From positions 16,368,001 to 16,432,000 of the forward strand of contig NC_077223.1 in NCBI RefSeq assembly GCF_024763615.1: a stretch of 64,000 nucleotides of DNA. The letters run 5' to 3'. The stretch is from Phlebotomus papatasi (Eukaryota; Arthropoda; Insecta; Diptera; Psychodidae). A program made the translations under genes and the position numbers. Of this stretch, positions 57,459 through 64,000 are shown in pieces (position 1 is the first letter of the stretch; each line of letters opens with the position of its first letter). The notes below the pieces were generated by a model that did no database searches, was not told the origin of the DNA, and saw only the letters and a list, made by a program, of their open reading frames with translations.

Positions 57459-58497
57459 GGTAAGTGTGCCAAATTTCGGCATAGTTTCATATAAGCACCG
57501 AAGTCCTAAATTTGAAATGCAATAATTTTAATTAATATTGATATTTTTTGTTACTTCTTTTTCGGGAGGGTTGTGTGGAAAATTGAAAACTAGTTTATCA
57601 TCTTTGTTTTCTTTAAATCACTATCTAAAATATTGAAAAATTAATAAAAATGTGGGCATTGCTTTGGGTAGTATTCCGGCCACTTTGAGTGAAATTCCGG
57701 CCACCTTTTTTCTAGACACCTTTTGTGACGCAACGGATAGAAAATTTCAAAATGTCAAACGGAACGAGTTTAATATTTAGTTTAATACGTTTATATGACT
57801 CACGAGCCCTGAGATCTTTCGTGTCATTTGTCCTGAAGACCTGAAGAGTAGCATCCCAAATTTACGCTCAGATTCCCGTAGCAATTTGTCCTTCCTGAAC
57901 TCTTCCAAGGCCTTTTCCACATCATCTTTTTCATAAAAGCGATGGTTTTTTTCTCTGGACATTGTAAAACTCAGAAATTAAAAAAAAACATAAAATGAAT
58001 AAGAAATTTAGGAAAGCAAAAGATGTTGCCGGAATAGGCAACACTACCTCACCGGAGAGACTCTCACAAAGTGTATGCCTTTTAACACGAAAAGGATCCA
58101 GCTGGGAAATTTCAACCGAAACTTAAAGATTGATTCACTATTAACATAAACAGAAACAATCTTTAATGATAACTTAATTTTCATGAAAAACACCGAAGGA
58201 AAACCTTTGCACTTCACCACAAATCAGAAGACTGTTAGAAATACAATCGATCTGTGACATTTTTTGTAAGACTCTTTCCACACTGAGTTTTACAACGCAA
58301 TTTAAATTCAAATTATACCTAAAATTTAACGGTCTTTGTGTTAATACATCCTAAAATGAATAAATATTTAAAAGCAAAATGAATTCATTGACTATTCGAA
58401 GATTACATACATAATTTTAATTAATTTATTTGCATGGCCGAAATTACACTCAAAGTGGCCGAAATTAGAAGCAGGCCGAAATTTGGCACACTTCCCC
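57459..58497 (-). mobile_element. Family A pogo-like element, copy A3 (1039 bp)
   Basis: Collinear with A2 along its length; ends GGGTAAGTGTGCCAAATTTC and complement of GAAATTTGGCACACTTCCCC; TA at 57457-57458 and 58498-58499. It differs from A2 by point changes and small indels. Confidence 0.85.
57777..57962 (-). pseudogene. pogo-like transposase N-terminal ORF in A3 (61 codons)
   Basis: Reads MSREKNHRFYEKDDVEKALE then EFRKDKLLRESERKFGM, and stops 27 residues later. It is the clearest HTH_psq match of the four family A copies: D-D-V-E-K-A-L-E-E, basic loop, R-E-x-x-R-K-F-G, followed by a hydrophobic residue where pogo proteins have V-P-x-S-T. Compared with A2 most differences are conservative. 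There is no catalytic domain, so at most it could encode a DNA-binding peptide; expression is unknown. Confidence 0.6.
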
Positions 58498-58499
58498 TA

Positions 58500-60436
58500 A
58501 ATCTTTGCTACGGTAGATTCAGGTGTGTTTAGGTAAAAATTGTTAGTGAAAATCAAATGTTGTCAATTAATTAGAACGGAAATTGTAAATTTCAAACGCA
58601 TAGGAATTGTTAAATATTTTTAGCCAGTGGAAAATGATAAATATGATTCAAGGTGGGAATTTTTGATTATTTTTACTGACGACTTCGATTTTTTTACTGG
58701 CAAATTAATGCAGATTTTACACAGGTGAATAAGGTATTAATCGTAAATGTTTATTTCTTATGTCATTACCCAAAATATACACGTAATTTTTAAGTCTAAA
58801 GAGATATATGTATATTAAGAAAATGGTGAAAACAACCGAATGATCGAACACCGTATATCGATATCCTTGACAGTTTGGTTTCTAACAGAAACACCTTTAC
58901 TTCTGTAAAATCTTCAAAACTAAAGGTTATTGCGCTTTCGTCTGAGTTTGGATTGTGAAATTTTTATCTGTTGATTTTTCAAATTAATTTTTAATTATTC
59001 AAAATCAATGCTCTCCACGACACGAGTTTCACATTCAAATTTAATTTCACATTAAAATATTTTATAGCACTAAATGATGTTAATAAATGGTGCTAAAATT
59101 AGGCGGTATCTTCTGTATAAGGTCAAAGGGAGGTACGATCTCCCACCGAGTTCTTCAATATCATTGTGAATGCAGGTAGAGTTGTGGGTGTAGATATGAC
59201 GAAAACATCTTGAGAATAATTCAAAATTGAGTGGGAAAATTAATTTAGCCACCACATCTATTTCCCATCTCACTAAAAGTGACTATTTAAATTTTCCTCC
59301 GGTTCGAATATTTTTGGGGTGGGGGCCTGGAAATTGAATTGTTGGCTTGGGGTTTGGGAAAGGTGCAAATGAAAAAGGGGTGTATACTCCAATACCCACC
59401 GCAATCCATTTGAGCTCTTTTCATTTGATATGATTTTCCCTGCACGCGACTGAGTGATTTCCTAGTGAATGGAAATCAATTTAGAGAAGGCGCCTTAATC
59501 TCTCAGGTATTCCTGCAGCGTATGCTTCGTTGCAAGACCTACCTCTCCAAACCTCAATCAATTCACAACAATTTTCCTGTTTATTGCGACAGGTGTGAGA
59601 AAATTGTGCTGTCTCCTGGAAAAGCTCGATTCATCCAGTATATATATACTGCTTACCTCATACCATTTTCATTAATGTCACTCTGGCAATTGTGGCCTTT
59701 GTGCCTGGGAGAAAGTGCCAGAGACTCCTGACAGAGTCGAAAGTCTCTTGGCCTAATCCATAGAGGATTGAGAAAGTCTGGGTATTTTAGTTTTCCTCCC
59801 TCTAATTCATCCTCAAGTAATCCCAATTACGTAATTCAACGATTAAAGCCATCGAAATAAATTTCCTGTGGCGGATTTCCGAGTCATTCCACCATTATTA
59901 TCAGTGGTGAAGTGTTGTGTTGTGCCACTCAAGGGAACCGAAACAATCAGACACTGAGAGAAAAAAAATCTTAAGAAATTTATGGAGTTATATGACGACA
60001 ATTCTTGTGGATGAAGTGAAAATTATTTTCATTGGTTGTTAAAATACTTCTTTTTAAAAATAAAACTCCTTTTTATCACAATTTAATCACGAATAAATTG
60101 GTGAGAAAATTGTGGGGCAGTAACTACCCGAATGACTGCAATAAAGTAGTACCTGATGAAAATTTAATGAGCAAATTTTGTTCATAAATTTGCTCAATGC
60201 TCATTAATTATCAATCGTATTTATGCTATTTTAATCTATTTAAACCAATTTTTGTGTCTCGAGTCCACTTTCTTATCACTAAATGAATCGATTTCTAAAA
60301 GTTCTTGATGAAAATTACACATTAGGACACATATCAGCAACAATTAATGTGAATCACATTAAAATTTTAATGTGAAATTCTCTAGTGTGATACCACGGTT
60401 AGATCAAGAAAATTTCATGAAGTTAAAATTCGCATC
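58500..60436. other. Unassigned region, 58.5-60.4 kb
   Basis: 59.1-59.9 kb is less A+T-rich and single-copy-like (ORF 59465-59731, 88 codons, unrecognised). A lone CACTGAGAGAAAAAAAA near 59953 resembles a family C terminus but no C body follows. Confidence 0.4.
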
Positions 60437-60635
60437 CTTTTCTTTCTCAAACATATTGCATATGTCTATCCCACTTTCTCGCACTCTTCTTCTTCTTTTG
60501 AACATCACACCAAATTAAATTTAAATCTGTTAGATTTTGAAATTTAACCGTGGAAATTTGAGTGGGATTAATTGTGGGTTTAATTTGAAATTTAAGTGGG
60601 ATAGACTTATGCAAAACATTTGAGAAAGAAATAAT
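60437..60635 (+). mobile_element. Inverted-repeat MITE (about 200 bp)
   Basis: Left arm TCTTTCTCAAACATATTGCA then TATGTCTATCCCACTT is complementary to the right arm AAGTGGGATAGACTTATGCA then AAACATTTGAGAAAGAAA. A diverged half arm occurs near 42278-42312 (TCTTTATTTCTCAAACGC). Target duplication not resolved. Confidence 0.6.
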
Positions 60636-61147
60636 AAGTGTGCCTGAGCATAATTATCAGAATTCGGTCAACCGAAATGCAATTGAAAGGTCTTGAAAAA
60701 TGCTGAAAGCTGAAGTTTTCCTTATGCCGGCTTCAGATCTAAGGTTTATCCAATACTTGACGCTCTTAAAATTGAAAATGATAATAAATTTTATTGGATT
60801 TTCTGTGTATAATTGACCATTTGCCCATATAAAGTCCAATTCTATTTGATAATTTTCCAAAACATCTTCATTGATAAGGAATTAGAGAAGTTAAGCCATA
60901 TGTCAAACCTTTAGGTCTGATGTCTATATTACCTAAGTTACATATACACATTTTATTTTCATTGTAAGAATTTCAATATAATAAAGAACAAAAGTTCTTG
61001 TAATATTACACAATTTTCTAAAACATTTCAATATCATCCAATTATAGTTAAAAGCACTCTAATGACGAAATCCTGTTTTCATATTATAACCTAAAATATT
61101 TCGACTTGTATTCAATTGATTTATGTTATAATCATATTTTTTGTATG
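60636..61147. other. Unassigned region, 60.6-61.1 kb
   Basis: A+T-rich; nothing recognised. Confidence 0.35.
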
Positions 61148-61149
61148 TA

Positions 61150-61575
61150 GGGTTAGTGTGCCAAATTTCGGCATAGTTGCATGAAAGCGCAAAAGTCTCA
61201 AGTTTGAGATGTAATATCTTTAATAGAAATTGATTTTTTTTATTCCTTCTACATAAGGAGTATTGCTTAGAACCTTGTAGACAGTTTATCGTCTTTATTT
61301 ATTCTAAAATCATTCTTAATACATTTTAAAATGAATAAAAATGTAGACATAGCTTTGGTGGCCTATTTCGGCCACCTTCATTCTCATAGTTCCTTGCCCT
61401 TCAGGAATTCTTCCAATGCCTTTTTCACGTCATCTCGTTTGTCGAAGCTACATTTTTTGTTATTCTTTTGCATTGTATAATCTCTAGAGTATGTAAAACT
61501 AAAAATTCATGGAAATTCGAGAAACAAATAAGGTGGCCGAAATTGCAAGCTGGCCGGAGTTTGGCACACTTACCC
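61150..61575 (-). mobile_element. Family A short pogo-like element, copy A4 (426 bp)
   Basis: Reverse-oriented counterpart of A1: ends GGGTTAGTGTGCCAAATTTC and complement of GAGTTTGGCACACTTACCC, TA at 61148-61149 and 61576-61577. It keeps the same 30-codon frame as A1. Confidence 0.85.
61384..61473 (-). pseudogene. Remnant of pogo-like transposase N-terminus (29 codons) in A4
   Basis: On the minus strand, ATG at 61473 opens MQKNNKKCSFDKRDDVKKAL followed by EEFLKGKEL and TGA. The length and stop are identical to the A1 frame at 508-597, so the stop predates the separation of these copies. The sequence matches the first helix of HTH_psq only. Confidence 0.55.
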
Positions 61576-61577
61576 TA

Positions 61578-62758
61578 TATAGGCTACATTTCAAAAACAA
61601 TACAAATATAAAGACTTCTTCCTCCGTTTTGGATATTTATTAAATACTTAAAGTAACGCTAAATTACCACCATAAGTCAAATACTTTTGCTGACTTGCCC
61701 TCCCCCAAAACAAACCCGAATCGAATTGAGACACAGTGCTGAAAACGATTACTTGTTAATTGCTGAGTTTTTGACCATCTTCTGTGCCATCTTATTCCTC
61801 TCAGTGTGGCATCTTTGAGGCAACCGATGATGAGGAAGAAAAGGAGAATTCCTTTTCTCTGTATCTCTATATCGCAAACTAGCATTGGGTTTCAATGAGA
61901 ACAGGCGAAAGACTGAAACATAAATTACTTTGGAAACACGTTTTTATCTTCAGGGGGCGGACTTTTTTTTTTCTTGCTCCACCGCGAAATGGGGTGAGGC
62001 TGAAGCACAGAAAAGCTCAAGTCACTGAAGCACCCATGCCAATACATCAATCAGCAATTCACTAAGGCATTCTCATTTGCCCATTTTTCCCCTCGTGCCA
62101 AATGAATTAGGCGAATTTCATCCAAAAACGTTAGGGACTAATAACTCATTTTAATCTCCAACGTCTCGAGTATTTCAATTATTCAAGCCAGACAACAAAT
62201 AGCTTTCCATGTACTCGAGATGGTTTTTTCCTGTTTTTTTTTTCCTCCTGAAGACAAGTGCTTTGCGCGGTTTAGATGGCTAGAAAGAGTTGAGGCAGAA
62301 AAAAATGTGTAGAGAACAGGGTGACCCTATATTCAAACGATACGGTAATTTTGTAGGTTTTCCAGGGTAGTTTTCATCAATGTCCGCGGACTTGCACAAC
62401 AAATGGTGGTGAAACTTGGCTTGACGGCCAGGAATCATTTATTAAAAGAACGCTTAAACTTTCGCAATTGATTGATTAATTGTTACCGCTTATGATGTCT
62501 ATTGATAGTTTTGGCCTGTTCAAGTAAATATCGCTTACAGATCGGCGTCCTACATTGTTTTTGGTCTGTTTGTTCGGTTTGTCCTCAGTGTCGAAATTGT
62601 CATTTCTGAAATATTTAAACAAATTTTCACAGGCAGTTTTCGATAGTGCATACATCGTAGGCCATAACTCCGGTATCACATTTCATCATTAAAATTCTAT
62701 TCAGAAGATATGTTCGATTGCATTGTACAGGAAATGATTTGCTTCAGCTTTTTAGGTA
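61578..62758. other. Unassigned region, 61.6-62.8 kb
   Basis: 61.7-62.3 kb is less A+T-rich and single-copy-like. No gene recognised. Confidence 0.4.
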
Positions 62759-63026
62759 GGGGTATGACATTTTCTATGTTTTCCATATGTGTCTAGCGAG
62801 CCGAAAATTTTTTTTGCGTTTATTAACTGTTTTCTGTCATTGTAGAATGAATTAGTAAAAAATACTAACACAAAATAAAAGCAAATTTAATAACAAAAAG
62901 GCAACCGAAAACCCTAAATTGGCAATCTACGTAGTTTTGGAGATATCTCGTGAAATGTGTACGAAAACAGGGAAGAAATTACACTAAAACTGGTCGCATT
63001 TTTCAGAGCTAATGTCAGCCCCCCCC
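62759..63026 (+). mobile_element. Family H repeat, copy H2 (about 268 bp)
   Basis: Second copy of 16057-16315, bounded by GGGGTATGACATT on the left and AATGTCAGCCCCCCCC on the right, which are short imperfect complements. The two copies are similar enough to define the family limits. No ORF. Confidence 0.7.
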
Positions 63027-63627
63027 TGTTTTTAGGTGTGATTCTTACATAATCACACTGATTTCAAGTTGAAACAGAAAAAAACAAAGAATATCGCAAA
63101 ATGTAAAAGATTAGATAAAATAATTTTATTGTCATAAGAAAGCCTAATGATAGTAATGTACGATGAAGGTAGAATAATATTTCTAGATATGAATTAGCTG
63201 AAATAATGGCATAAAACGGTTAACCTCAGAAGTTTATGCACATTCCTATGGGCTTCTCCTATCAGGCCTAACACTATATTTTGAGCGGTACGTCGAACAA
63301 CCAGACTTTGCAAAATAAGGAATGACTCGTGTTCTATTGGGACAATACGGGCCACGGACCCTCTAGAAAATTCGAGAATTGGGCTAAAATTCTTTTAGTA
63401 GAGAGTTTGCCTAATAATCTTACATTACTTGAGATTTATTCGTATGAATGGAACCACATTGAACGCAGATTTCTGTTAAGTGAGTCGGAAGTGAATATAG
63501 CTCATCCGATTTCAGGCTCACGTTATCAACCACAAGTTTACTTTGGATGAAACACCTTGAAGTTTAAGTGCTTAATTTTAAAATCGTTCCACTTAAACTA
63601 GTAGCTATTAATGTTCCTGATATATTA
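63027..63627. other. Unassigned region, 63.0-63.6 kb
   Basis: A 73-codon ORF (63329-63550) has no recognised domain. Nothing else seen. Confidence 0.35.
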
Positions 63628-63635
63628 GTTCCAAC

Positions 63636-63724
63636 TATAGATGGCAAATTTCATGAAATTTCACGTTTTTCCGCCTATTGTAGATGGAGACTACAGTGAA
63701 ATTTCATGAAATTTGCAATCTATA
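63636..63724 (+). mobile_element. hAT-like MITE of 89 bp with perfect 8-bp duplication
   Basis: Ends TATAGATGGCAAATTTCATG and the complement of CATGAAATTTGCAATCTATA. Exact 8-bp repeats GTTCCAAC flank it (63628-63635 and 63725-63732). Eight-base duplications are characteristic of hAT elements (P elements also make them). Confidence 0.75.
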
Positions 63725-63734
63725 GTTCCAACCG

Positions 63735-63989
63735 TTGCAACTCAAATACGCAACAGGGGAAACTGGGGCAGTATTAACGAGGTGGAAATTCCGCAATTCG
63801 TCGGGAAGATACAACTCACTCAGGGAAAACTCAAACTTTGTCCGGACTCTGTGCGGACAAAGACCAGCTGCTGAATACCTCGAAAAAGCCCAAGAAAGAA
63901 GAAAAGTGAAGAAAATTGTGAAAAACCGTGTTAGAGAAATTCTAGAACATTGTAAAAAAGTGCCCCCGATCCCTCTATTTGCCCTGTGA
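63735..63989 (+). CDS. Unrecognised basic ORF (84 codons) behind a GGGG-type terminus
   Basis: The frame ends AAEYLEKAQERRKVKKIVKN then RVREILEHCKKV and a short tail. It is rich in lysine, arginine and glutamate and probably helical in its second half. GGGGAAACTGGGGCA at 63756-63770 matches the termini of families M and N, so the sequence may be the left part of another such element running out of the window; the ORF would then be transposon-derived or chance. I do not recognise a domain. The nominal start lies upstream of that terminus, so a true start is uncertain. Confidence 0.2.
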   Translation: MQLKYATGETGAVLTRWKFRNSSGRYNSLRENSNFVRTLCGQRPAAEYLEKAQERRKVKKIVKNRVREILEHCKKVPPIPLFAL

Positions 63990-64000
63990 ACATCCTGACC

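Noticed and set aside
59953..59970. Family C terminus (CACTGAGAGAAAAAAAA)
   Set aside because: No family C interior follows, so the match may be chance in an A-rich context.

Overview
This is an A+T-rich stretch of animal nuclear DNA, most likely from a dipteran insect and possibly a nematoceran such as a sand fly or mosquito. I infer that mainly from the transposons: a DD37E element of the ITmD37E type (first described in mosquitoes), pogo-like elements, PIF-like and TTAA-specific short elements, and insect-type non-LTR retrotransposon tails. The species is not proven by the sequence. No host protein-coding gene could be identified with confidence. There is no long ORF with a recognisable host domain, no rRNA gene and no convincing tRNA gene. 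The window is best read as a large intron or intergenic region.

What the window does hold is a dense, layered record of mobile DNA. The most coherent group consists of elements flanked by TA with termini beginning GGG: families A (four copies: 411-830, 45261-46300, 57459-58497, 61150-61575), B (835-1032, 1944-2154, 53272-55016), L (25130-26038 and 48190-48580), M (7595-8468), N (40057-40410 and 52434-52745), O (42417-43482), P (22311-22496) and T (45156-46396). Families A and O still carry remnants of a pogo-type transposase: a pipsqueak-like helix-turn-helix in both, followed in O by a CENP-B/Tc5-like helix-turn-helix. This ties the group to the pogo branch of Tc1/mariner.

The second main structure is a complete but dead ITmD37E element (30616-33447). 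It has both 26-bp terminal repeats, a TA duplication, a transposase with countable D-37-E spacing, and three later insertions: a family D MITE fragment, a family E MITE and a 1-kb family Q element that itself contains a tRNA-derived SINE-like sequence. A second nest at 11492-12662 is at least three levels deep. A 1.5-kb foldback element has split one family B copy (53353-54875), and a family A copy sits inside a family T element.

Other mobile DNA includes a 254-bp MITE family C (five copies), TTAA-flanked families J and K, PIF/Harbinger-like long-TIR elements with TTA flanks (16938-17282 and probably 28559-30205), an 89-bp hAT-like MITE with a perfect 8-bp duplication (63636-63724), a tandem array of near-perfect 140-bp palindromes (28669-29260), a Tc1-like IR/DR end (13173-13400), and several 5'-truncated non-LTR retrotransposon fragments ending in (TAAG)n or (ATG)n tails. 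Between these lie blocks of apparently single-copy, less A+T-rich sequence (around 17.4-20.1, 27.1-28.1, 33.9-35.2, 37.9-39.0, 47.0-47.7, 51.4-52.3, 55.2-56.1, 59.1-59.9 and 61.7-62.3 kb). I can assign no function to these; they would be the places to look for regulatory elements or unrecognised exons.
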